64,000 nucleotides of DNA from Sceloporus undulatus (taxonomy: Eukaryota; Chordata; Lepidosauria; Squamata; Phrynosomatidae), in NCBI RefSeq assembly GCF_019175285.1, contig NC_056527.1, positions 122,293,520-122,357,519 on the forward strand, written 5' to 3'. Below, piece after piece: positions 54,451-64,000 of this stretch (the stretch's first letter is position 1; the number at the start of each line of letters is the position of its first letter). Below the pieces are notes generated by a model. It did no database searches, had not been told where the DNA came from, and was given only the letters and a program-made list of their open reading frames with translations. A program made the translations under genes and the position numbers.

Positions 54451-55803
54451 CAAACCCTGAATTTTGGGAAACTCTGGAGCCTTGAACCAACTTCCAAGTT
54501 TCCAGAGAAGAGGCAGGAAAGACAGATAAAAGTAACTCTAAGCGCAACCCAGTCTCTTTTCTGCATTCATTGAGAAATCCTAGTATCTCCAGTGCCAACT
54601 TATGTCGATTTTTAACCATCATAGTTGCAATCCAAAGGATCATGGAAACCGAAGTATTACTTGACACAAATCAGGGCCTGGAAATGTTTTATTTTCCAGC
54701 ATGTTTGGGGGATTCTGGGTGTTAGGGTAGATAAAAGTAACTTTTTCAAGCCCTGGTGCCCATAGGGCCAGAGTTTAGCTTTGCCACTCCTGTCAGTTCA
54801 AGGCAATATTGGTCAAGGCTGTTTTAAAAAACCTCTGTTTCAATGTGGATGCTTTTCTTAGCATCAGAAAGGGCTAGAAAACTCCAGCTTCCTTTTGTGC
54901 AAAGTGAACATATGAGGATATATGTGTCACACAGCTCCCTTTGCAAATAGTTCAACACTCTCCGTTGCAATGGTTTTATATCAGATTCATGATCTTAGCA
55001 CCTCTCTCAAATAATCCTGGGGTTTGTGGTTTAACAAGGGCACCGAAAAAGAAGACCTTTCCCCGAAGAACTGTAGTTCCCAGGTTTCCATGGGGCAACC
55101 GTCATGAATGTTTAAGCAGCCTTTGGTGCAGCTAAGTACCATCCATTTTGCAAAAACAGATTTTGTAACGTGAAACAGACTTTTCTTCTTCCGTCTTCCT
55201 TGACGTATAAGCGATCTATTCTGGGGAAGGGGTGTATATGTCATCTAGAAGGCTGTATTCTATGTTTTGTTCTGTTGGTTTTTTAAAAAACACAATCCTG
55301 CTAGGAAATAAAGAAAATATGCTGCAACGTTGCACTTCGATGCGCCTCTTCTTTGTCATGGGAGCTTTGGTGGGCCCTTAGCAGCAAGAACCCAAACTGG
55401 GCATGAAGACAGAGCTTCACCCACTCACCAATTTCCCAGCCTTTGCATCATGCTGGATAAAGAGAAGCTCAAGAAACCAGTCTTGGGTTTCCATGGCCAA
55501 GTGAAGATTTGAACCCTTGTCCACCAGAGTCATAGTCCTTCGCCAGAACAATGCACAATGCTTGCAGTGTCACCATCGCTACAATCCAGAAACAAAGGCT
55601 AGTTCTAAGGTGTTTACCTCCAGGGTTGCTGGGTCAGGACTATCTCAGGTCCTGAGATTTCAGGTCCAAAACATGTGATTTAGGGATGGATATCCCAGGA
55701 GATGGACCCTGCAAGAATTACAAGTGGCAGCCACTGCCACTGTCAATGAGCATGATATATTTAAGCATTAACCGCAGTGGCAGAGGAGACCATTCGGATT
55801 AGG

Positions 55804-55880
55804 AAAACAAGTGGAGTTTATCACACTGGGGCTAATTTCAACATTAAAGAGAGATTAAAGCACATTTAAAGCATCCTGCT
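55804..55880. mobile_element. DNA element, family 4, truncated left end
   Basis: ggagtttatcacactggggc followed by attaaagagagattaaagca matches the left end of the 8.7-kb copy; the right side is missing. A right-end fragment lies at about 3780-3890. Confidence 0.55.
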
Positions 55881-56014
55881 ATATGTAGTATAAACCCTCT
55901 TCAAGGCAGTTCTCTTATACTGAAATTTCATCCTCTCACCTTGAAGACCAGAGAAGAAGGGCCAAGCTCCGTGATCAGACAGCCCTTTATTTATCCCTCA
56001 CGTTTTAAGACAGG

Positions 56015-56080
56015 TAGGAATCAAAGCTATAACCATGTTAGTCTGTAGAGTCTGTATGCAGAGGTTAGGCATCATCTTTT
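56015..56080. mobile_element. Foldback DNA element, family 1, left-arm fragment
   Basis: Contains the left-arm sequence ccatgttagtctgtagagtc shared with the copy at 0.9 kb; the remainder is lost. Confidence 0.4.
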
Positions 56081-56317
56081 AAGGAAGAAGCCCCAAAGTA
56101 ACTCTTAATATATTGCATGCTGTTGAAGCATAGGAGCATAATGTTGCTTTGAGTCTGGAGCACTTTCAAAGCTAGATCTCTGGGTACAGCACATGAAAAG
56201 GAACACCATCTGTCTTCTCTATATTCTGAAATGGGAGTCCAACCAACAACATTTTTTAGGGCTGTTTTGTTCGGATTTGGGATGCAAGCCACACTGGGTC
56301 CCATGTCAGGAGAAAGG

Positions 56318-56371
56318 CATTGATCAATAATTTATCAATCAATCGATTGATTGATAAATTATTGATCAATG
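56318..56371. repeat. Perfect 54-bp palindrome without spacer
   Basis: Sequence from cattgatcaataatttatca to its exact inverse, centred on atcgat between 56344 and 56345. Every base pairs. Confidence 0.95.
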
Positions 56372-59300
56372 ACCCTATTATAGTTTTCTGCAATTGCATC
56401 CTTTGCATCTGGTATGCGTTACTCATTGCTCCATATATATATATATATATATATTAACATTAATAATGGCAGAATCCATTATTGTGGAAATGTTAAGTGC
56501 TTCTTCTCAGCCAAGCTGTTCTGGCCTTGGAGTGCGCAGGATGCGGGGTGCAGGTGTGGGTTGTGCGTCGGGGCTTTGTTTGTGCCATCGCTCTGCCACG
56601 GATCCAGGACCGATGAGGCAAAAGAGCCTGCGGCTGACGTAAAATATTGCCCTCCTGCCCTCGCAGCCCTCAATACTTTCCATCCCTTCAAGAAACCTGT
56701 TCTTCCTCAAGTTTGCAGCTGGCTGAGAAAGGAAGGAAAGGGAGCAAGAGGCCAATGAAGAGGAAAGGGAGCTGGCTTCTTGCAAGAACCCAATGAATAC
56801 TCCATATACATTCACAGCCCTGCTGCTGTTTGTAGTGGAAGCCATCACAATAAAATGCACTCTTATTGTCTATATTTCCCATTCCCCTTCACTCCAGATT
56901 CCAGGTCTTTTGCCTTCTTCCTTCAAGGTCTTGGGATGCAGCTGGACTCCTAAGTCAGCAGAACATATGTGATCCGATGGCTGAAGGAAGCGGAAAAGCA
57001 CCACATTCCTGAGCACAGCTGCCCAGGAAAAGGAAAACACTACGTTTCAAACTGCCGTTATGGAGGTTTTTTTCACGAACCATGCCATGAAATGGATATT
57101 TAGATCTTCATCACGACTTCTCTTTAAGGCCTTTGACATGTTGCTTGCGCTGCAGAGCAATTGAGGACATTGGAACAAAGCGTTCTTAAGACCATCCATA
57201 ACTCTGAATGCTGTGACATGATGGTTACTTTTGGGTCCTAGATCTCAGGGCTTGGACCTTCTCCTTCCATCCTTTGGACAAGGAGGAAGAATCTCAGGGT
57301 GACAGTAGGCATATATATTGAAAAAGCATGCATATATATAGGGCCTTCCCCCATCATTTCACAAGAGATCACCCCCAGGTCTCAGGTTTCGGTCCCAAAA
57401 ATCATAGGGCCTTTGTTTCCCTTCTAACGGATGTAGCGTTTTGGCTATTATCTTCCCCGTAATCCCCTTCCCATTTAGCCAAGTCAGGGCAATGAGCTTC
57501 AGTTCACCATTCAAGTGAATGCCTTCACATTCTCTCCTGTTGATGCTTCTCCTACTCCTAGGATCCTATGGCTACTGACACTGACATCCTGAGAGCTGTC
57601 ATCCAAAAAGTAACTGTTCAAAGATCTGCTACTGATAGGGTTCCCATGTCCTAGGGCTTGGGCCCTGTCCTCCTGTCCTCCAGGGAAGGAATCTCAGGGC
57701 GAGAACACGCTTTCTTGAAAAATGTCTGTGTCTGTGTATGTATTCCTCATTGGTCACACTTGGGGCTTTTCATTTGGATGTGCGCCTGTGGCTTACGTTT
57801 AATATATTATCATTAACGGCATCATCAGAAGCCTCCTCTTGTAACAATAGGGTCTGTCCCCTGCAGCATCACAAAAGAGTCATCACTTGGTGACAGGTTT
57901 TGGCCCTGAAATCGCAAGACGTGGGATAGACCTGACCTGGCACACGACCTGACTATGGACTATGGCTCTACTTACATATTGCTTATGGCAGGGCAGGGGT
58001 TACATGGGGCAAAGTGAGGGCATTGCAACTAATAATTATCCTGTCCTCCCCAATGACATTTTTCCTTCAGTCCCCACATTTCCAGCATTGCAGTAACTTA
58101 TAACTTCAGCTGAGCATTTAGCGATACAGAAAAGAGCCAGGTGCAATTGCCAAGGGAATGCAAAGACAGCTAATAGAAGAGTCCTGGATGAGAACGGTCT
58201 TCAGCATCTCGCTCTCTGCAATGTTAGAAAAGTGAAGCATGGAGGACATTTTAATTTGGGGGATCAGAAATCCTATGGTGGGAGGACAATACTTTCATTT
58301 TGCCTTCCTTGTAGCTACTCCCCCGTGGAAGCCGATGAGCAGAGGGTGGTTAGGTTTCTAATTTTTACAACGCCGGGTATTTCTATTAGTGCTTTACAAA
58401 GCAACAGCGGGTTGTGTTGCTTTGTGGCCGCTGAAAGGCAAGGCACCCTATGGCTTTTCCTTGCAAATGCTGGCTAACAAACAGTAGCCTTTGAAGCACC
58501 AAAGAACGGCGTCATGCACACAGCCCTTTTAATTGCCAAATGCTCCTCCGGCAGCACAGCCTCATGTCCCACAACCATTTAATACTTTGCCTCCCGATTT
58601 AATCACTACCTAGAAACAAAACCAGAGGAGTAGCGACTGGCATTTGCAGTAATGAGACCTCCGCTCTGCGGTTATAGACCCCATGTGCCTGCGCCGCTAT
58701 CGCTATGTGGACTCATAAACAGGTTGTTCATAAGTGTGGTTATTGCATCTGTTCAATGACAGCCCCCTTGGGAAGGGAGAAATTTCTTAGTGCGTGACTT
58801 TGGAGAGGGAAAAGTGCTCATGCGCTGCACACAGTTCAGCACAACGCAGCAAAATGCCCAGTTTACACACTGTGATAACCTTAGTCCTCAAACCACATTA
58901 GCTTTGTGCACCAAAGCCAAGGTCCTGTATGCACACAGTGTCTCCCTGCATCCACCGTTTCCAAAGCGAGAGGAAAGGGTCATGGTTGGTAGCTACAAAG
59001 CAGGACAAAATTAAGCCCTTGGCCTCCCCAAATACAAATTCCGCCTCCCAATGAAGTTTACTGTCAATCCCCAAAGGTCTACGTTGCAAAGACAGATAGA
59101 GATTTAGGGTCGATCACTGTTTGACATTGAAAACACCACTTTTTGGACTCTGTAAACATTAACATTCCCAAGCTCTGGTGCCATCTCTAGCATGATGGTC
59201 CAAGCAGTGGGCAAAATGGAAGAGGAATGAAGGGTTCATCAAGAGAGTTGCGTCAAAAGAAAAGAAGAGGGGGGGAAGCCACTTCAATCAGAGGAGAGAC

Positions 59301-59868
59301 GTGGAGGAACGTGCTGATCTCACCAAGCCTTCTTAGTCACTGGGGCTGGCAGCCTTTCCTATTTGTGTTTTAGTTCATACTTGTCCTTTTAGATGAGAGC
59401 AGCAACGGAAGCTGCCATGCTTTGTGTCCATGGCAATGCTTCTACCCGGCCCACCAGACGTGGGTGGTGTTACCTGGGCTAAGAGGATGCTGCGGTGTAT
59501 AAATATCGGCTTACCTGGCGATGGCTGACCCAGCATGGTTGCCATGGGAGCCAGAAGAGCATCTCCACCGGAGATGGCGTTGCCATAGAAACAGTGTTGT
59601 CTGTATGGCAACCGGGTACCATCCTTCTCCCTTCCCAAATGGACTGTGGGAAAAGAACCTGTGGGTAACAGCAATGTATGTGAGCATTGGAAAGTATGGC
59701 TTGGCAAGATGAGGAACCTTAAAAAAGGGCCAACTGATATATATATATAGAAACGCTTGCGCAGGAGGAGACCATTGGAGCCATCGTTGCATCGCAAAGG
59801 AGTCGGGACTAGGCTCCAAGGGACTCATTCCTGGCTCTCGGGCGCCCTCCGGTGGCTGAATTCAAGCA

Positions 59869-60009
59869 CATTTCCCAAGGCTAGCCACAGGAGGGCGCCC
59901 AAGAGCCATGCAGTGATGACTCTTAGCCGGCTAAGGTCTTAGAACAGCCGGCTAAGAGCCATGGCTGCATGGTTCTCGGGCGCCCTCCTGTGGCTAGCAT
60001 TGGGAAATG
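59869..60009. repeat. Large hairpin, 64-bp arms, 13-bp loop
   Basis: Arms 59869-59932 and 59946-60009 pair with about six mismatches. They include gctagccacaggagggcgcc and its inverse, and the inner cttagccggct. A third, directly oriented copy of ctctcgggcgccctcc(g/t)gtggct lies at about 59834-59857. Confidence 0.88.
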
Positions 60010-61180
60010 CTTTGGCGATGAAGGGAAAGGGGTGGCGCCCTGGCCTTAGCGAGTGCAGCGGCTGAGTTTGGGACTACAAGTCCCATCACCCCCAACCAAC
60101 CTACATGCCCATGGCCCTGGAGGAGGGCTCAAGCATTCTGGAAATGTCCAGAAAGGGGCTTCAGGGGGACCAAAGGCCCAGACAGGCTGCAGGGAGACCT
60201 CCCCAACCCCTGCATGGTCTGGGGATGATGGGAAGTGTCCTCCAATCCCCTCCCATGCATAACCATGTTCACCCATGTTAAGTGTTATACCTAAAGGGTT
60301 TGGTTATGCAATAAGCCTCTCAAATATGCAAGAGATTGCCATGTTAAATAAAGCCATGTCAGATGCCCAAATGTGCTTCGTGTGTTTTGGAAATTGGGGG
60401 GGGGGGGGGGGCAAAAAGGGAAGCACATTTCTGCCATCTGTCTAAGAATAATGCCAAAATGTCCTCCTAAGAAACATGCGTTTACAGTAATGCTTTTTTA
60501 AATTATTAATTTTTTTTAGTTGTTCGCGTGTCCTCCATTTAAAAATATGTCCTACATTTGGGGCTAAATTTTATCCTACATTTGTCCTACATTTGTCTCA
60601 GTTGGGAGGTTGACAGTTATGGCAATCCTAATTCCAAGTGACCTTCCAAGGCAGCCCATGCAGCATGCATTGCAATGGTATGATGAGAAAGCTGCCAATG
60701 TATAGACTGCTGTGGCTGAGTTATCCTTGGCTAGGAAAGCCTGAAGTTAGTGGATTGAATGAAGTTGGTCTGAGGTGCGCCAAGCCATTTTGTCATCTTC
60801 AGCCACAGATGCTGGTGAAACTTTTCTGGAGCATGGCCACATAGCTCGAAAACCCCCCAAAAAACTGGGTACTCATTTTACTGACCTACAAAAGGATGGA
60901 TGGCTGAGACAACCTTGGAGCCCCTGGGATCGAACTCACAACCTTGTGGCTGCAATATTGGCATTGAACTGCTGCAACACCAGAGCTCCCTAATTGAAAC
61001 TAATTGAAGGGCTGTCGATGTTGCAGAAAACAATGGGAATAGCATTTTATGCGCAGATGCAGAATATTACATATTAGGCCTAATATCTCAGCGCAGGCCT
61101 TCAGGGTTGCCAAGACATCTTTGCTCCTGGTTGCATCGCCCTCCCGATAATCAGCATCCAACTCCATCGCTCACGAATCA

Positions 61181-61298
61181 ATAGTGAAAATTGATTCAAT
61201 GGTGACATCTGGCGGTGGGATAACACCCAAAAACCCACAATTGCAATAGTGGAAACTGATTCAATGGTGACATCTGGTGGCGGAACGACATCCAAAAG
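61181..61298 (+). repeat. Two tandem copies of a 65-bp unit
   Basis: caatagtg(a/g)aaa(t/c)tgattca continuing to gtgacatctggcgg/tggcgg occurs at 61181 and again at 61246, followed by a (GAT)n run from about 61322. Confidence 0.75.
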
Positions 61299-61321
61299 TT
61301 ATATATACACACATCCAATAT

Positions 61322-61366
<45 letters not shown>
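61322..61366 (+). repeat. (GAT)n microsatellite
   Basis: About fourteen GAT units. Confidence 0.9.
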
Positions 61367-61834
61367 TTAGTCACAGGCTTGCATTTTTCAAGGCATTGCT
61401 AGTGTGTTGTTCTTTGCCTGATGAAGAAGCCATTCAAAAGCTTGCATCGTGTATTTTGTGCAATTTGGATGTTATCATACTTTGATACGTGAAATGTTTT
61501 CTCAGACTATTGCACTTGGACATATCATAAGATAACACAAGTCAATGAAAAGATAATAATAGTGGTTAAAATCATCAGTAGTAGGAAAAGAGAGAGATCC
61601 CATCGCAGGTAGATTGATTCAGCCAAGGAATCTCTACAGCCCTTCTCAAAATGGCCACAGCAAGTGTTGTCTCACATCCTTATTTTGAGAGGGACTACAG
61701 AGAAAAACACAGGTTTAAAGGCTTGCTGTTTGGGGTGCAGATGGTGCATTAGGCCATCATTTTTATACAGGGTCAGTGTGAGACATTTTGGCAACCAATG
61801 CCATAGCTTTAAAAACGGGGGTCTTATGAACCCT

Positions 61835-61905
61835 GGTTTGCATCTTGGACTAGGACTCTGGGAGGCCAGGGTTCAAATCCTCCCTTGGCCATGGGAACAA
61901 GAGCA
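61835..61905 (+). repeat. SINE head fragment
   Basis: The tRNA-like stretch ggactaggactctgggaggc and gggttcaaatcctcccttgg matches the Sauria-type head only. Confidence 0.5.
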
Positions 61906-62559
61906 GAAGACAACAGCCAGGGCATAATTGTGTGGCGCCATTGTGATACACTTCCATCTGCTCCGAAAGTCTTCCTGCTGCAGCCCAAGGCCTGTTCCTT
62001 TGCAACCCTTCCTGCAGAACATGTGGCCCATCCGCTTGGTGCATCATGCACGCTGCCAGAATTCGCTCTCGTGCCAGAGCTCCCGCACAATAGGCTGCAT
62101 TCAGGGCTTTGCATCCCACCTGCTCCTTTGGGAGAGCGGCCAATATTTGTGGCAACCCTAGGAAGACATCAAAGGTCAGGAGAGGGGAGCAACGGATGGA
62201 AATGGCCCCAAATGGGAAGAGGGCTGGAAATAAAATTCTGGATTGCGTGGAATGAGAAGAGACAGCCACCTGCTCAAGCCTCCCTTGGCACCTGTCGCAA
62301 CAGCGCAGTTGGGGGGCTATTTTCTGCTCCAGCATCCAAAGGCTGTAAATAAAAAGCCAGTGGGACATCATCAAGGCATAAGAAGGAACAGGGGAGGATA
62401 AACCCAAGATCTGTGGCATGGTAGGCTTGTGAGAAAAGAGGAAACAGCTGCTCCAAGGGTCCCGCAATGAGAAGTCGGAGCCCCCTTTTCATCTGAACTC
62501 CCCAAATCTCTGCAAGAATCTGCTTTCGGTTACTGACATCCAGCTCTGAGGTTTTCTAC

Positions 62560-62690
62560 TGAGTGCAGTATATAGAGATTTTGTAGCATCAACTGGAAAA
62601 AAGGAAAAAACAGAAGTTTGTAACATGAACTTTCATAGACTTTAGTCTACTTCTTCAGATGCTTATGATGGAGTGGAAGCCAGGGATGGA
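62560..62690. mobile_element. Foldback DNA element, family 1, partial
   Basis: Left part and centre (gtagcatcaactgg, gactttagtctacttcttca) recognisable; right arm missing. Confidence 0.45.
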
Positions 62691-63499
62691 CAGGAGTGCT
62701 GGAGTTTAATGGAAGAAAACTGGAAAGAAATGTTGGCTACTGCAGACCTGCTCCGCATGAGAAGATGAGCAATACATGATGCGTAGTTTGCAAAGGGCTC
62801 CCCACACATAGGTCCTTAGGACCGACATCCCGTCGTTTGCGCTTGTTGAGAACGAAGATAGCTGTCTGTCTCACTCCAGGGAGCTGATAGCGCCAAGGGA
62901 GCTATTTTCAAACAGGAGGCCTGGCACATCATCAGCCCAACGGAGAAGAGACTGGCCTTAGATCCCAGGTGGCGAAAAGAAAAGGGGATTTGGTTGGGAT
63001 TAAGAAGCCGAAAGGGAGAAAGGAATCTATACATAATGCCGTTAAGGCTGCGTTTGATCCCATTCCCTTTCAAAGGGAGCTTGATTGGATTAGGTGGGTC
63101 ATGCCCAAGGAACGCCTTTTGCCAACTGGGAGAAGTTGGCATTGTTTTGGATCCAAGACAGACGCAGCGTGTTTTAGCACAGCTGCAGGACTCATCTCAA
63201 TGTTTTCTCATCACGTTACGCACAAAACAGAACTTGGAAAATCTACTATATTAAAAAAATCATACTGTGAGAGAGGATAACATTTTCCAATGGCAGGAAA
63301 TGGTTTCTGCAAAATCCCAGCATGCTGAGCGTGAAGCAAAGGAAAGCCAGATTTGGAAAGCAGAACTTGGCCCCCAGAGCGTCTATGATGTCTCTTACCA
63401 GACGCCAGCCCTATGCCAATAAATCCCTAGGCTGAAATTTATCTTCAGAGTGCTATTTTTGGACACTAATCCCCAGATTTCCTGATTGGTGACGCTGGC

Positions 63500-64000
63500 T
63501 AGGGGATTCTGGGGGTTGCAGTTGAAAAAGCTATAAAAGAACTAGAAAAGATGCTAAAAATGCAAAGATATACAAGTGAACCCAAAAGTTAGACTCGCAC
63601 AAGCCATTGTATTTCCTGATGCCATGTATGGATGTGAGAGCTGGACAGTTTAGAAAGCGGATAGGAAGAGAACTGATTCATTTGAGATAATGTGGGGCTG
63701 GAGAAAAGTGCTGAGGATCCCATGGAAAGCCAAAAGGACAAACACATGGGTCCTGGAGCCGACGAAGCCAGAACTCTCCCTGGAAGCCAAGATGACAAAA
63801 TGGAGGCTGACGCACTTTGGACACATCATGAGAAGACATGAATCACTGCGAAAGACAATAATGCGAGGAAAGGTGGAGGAAAGTAGAAAGAGAGGAAGGT
63901 GGCATGCAAGATGGATGGACTCTGCTAAAGAGAGCATGAGTCTCAGTTTGCAGGAGCTGGGTATCACAGTAGAGGACAGTGGGCCTTGGAGATGTCTCAT
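63500..64000 (+). repeat. Bov-B (RTE) LINE, 3' part of ORF2, running off the window
   Basis: Plus-strand translation gives VRLAQAIVFPDAMYGCESWT, then LEAKMTKWRLTHFGHIMRRH, KTIMRGKVEESRKRGR and ARWMDSAKESMSLSLQELG. This is the C-terminal region of Bov-B reverse transcriptase proteins. One in-frame TAG follows CESWTV, so the copy is dead. It continues beyond position 64000. Confidence 0.85.

Larger units (their letters stand above)
49028..63490. other. Gene-poor stretch downstream of NPY4R
   Basis: The NPY4R 3' UTR presumably occupies the first part, but no clear polyadenylation signal was found within 1 kb. The rest contains only dispersed repeats, microsatellites and the inverted repeats listed separately. 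Parts such as 57.0-59.3 kb look like unique noncoding DNA with no feature I can support. Confidence 0.5.

Noticed and set aside
61850-62467. 205-residue minus-strand frame
   Set aside because: It overlaps a SINE piece, has no recognisable domain or splice sites, and its composition looks random.

Overview
The window is nuclear DNA of a vertebrate, most probably a squamate reptile (a lizard). It holds intron-split housekeeping genes with vertebrate exon structure. It is also littered with tRNA-derived SINEs whose 3' tail resembles the Bov-B LINE (Sauria-type), with Bov-B (RTE) LINE pieces, a 5S-rRNA-derived SINE, CR1-like ends, several families of foldback DNA elements and many long AT-, CA- and TTCC-type microsatellites. 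This calling is from memory of the families; no database was searched. I saw no provirus or other intact virus-like element.

Layout. (1) About 15-5 kb, minus strand: a multi-exon gene I do not recognise. It encodes about 546 residues, rich in serine and acidic residues, with a probable noncoding first exon at about 14.8 kb. (2) 16.0-18.8 kb, plus strand: COX5B, complete in four coding exons, with a CpG-rich promoter carrying YY1- and ETS-type sites. (3) 30.9-22.1 kb, minus strand: ACTR1B (beta-centractin), complete in eleven coding exons that sum to exactly 376 codons plus stop. It converges on COX5B. (4) 32.2-36.6 kb, plus strand: a MARCHF5-like RING-CH ubiquitin ligase, complete in six exons. 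It is divergent from ACTR1B across about 1.3 kb that contains strong ZNF143, YY1, ETS and NRF1-type motifs. (5) 47.9-49.0 kb, plus strand: an NPY/PP-family receptor, most likely NPY4R, in one coding exon with a probable noncoding exon ending at 45.7 kb. (6) 49-64 kb: no gene found, only dispersed repeats and a few striking inverted repeats.

Functionally the genes are not one pathway. COX5B is a respiratory-chain subunit, ACTR1B a dynactin filament subunit, MARCHF5-like probably a mitochondrial outer-membrane E3 ligase, and NPY4R a peptide GPCR. The context is more informative for genome history: COX5B-ACTR1B is conserved linkage with human 2q11, while MARCHF5, ACTR1A and NPY4R all lie on human chromosome 10. 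This suggests a duplicated ancestral block.

The most unusual sequence features are a perfect 76-bp-arm inverted repeat and a 5 x 88-bp tandem array in ACTR1B intron 1, a perfect spacerless 54-bp palindrome at 56.3 kb, a 64-bp-arm hairpin with CTCF-like motifs at 59.9 kb, and a histone-like CCAAT/octamer cluster at 14.9 kb.
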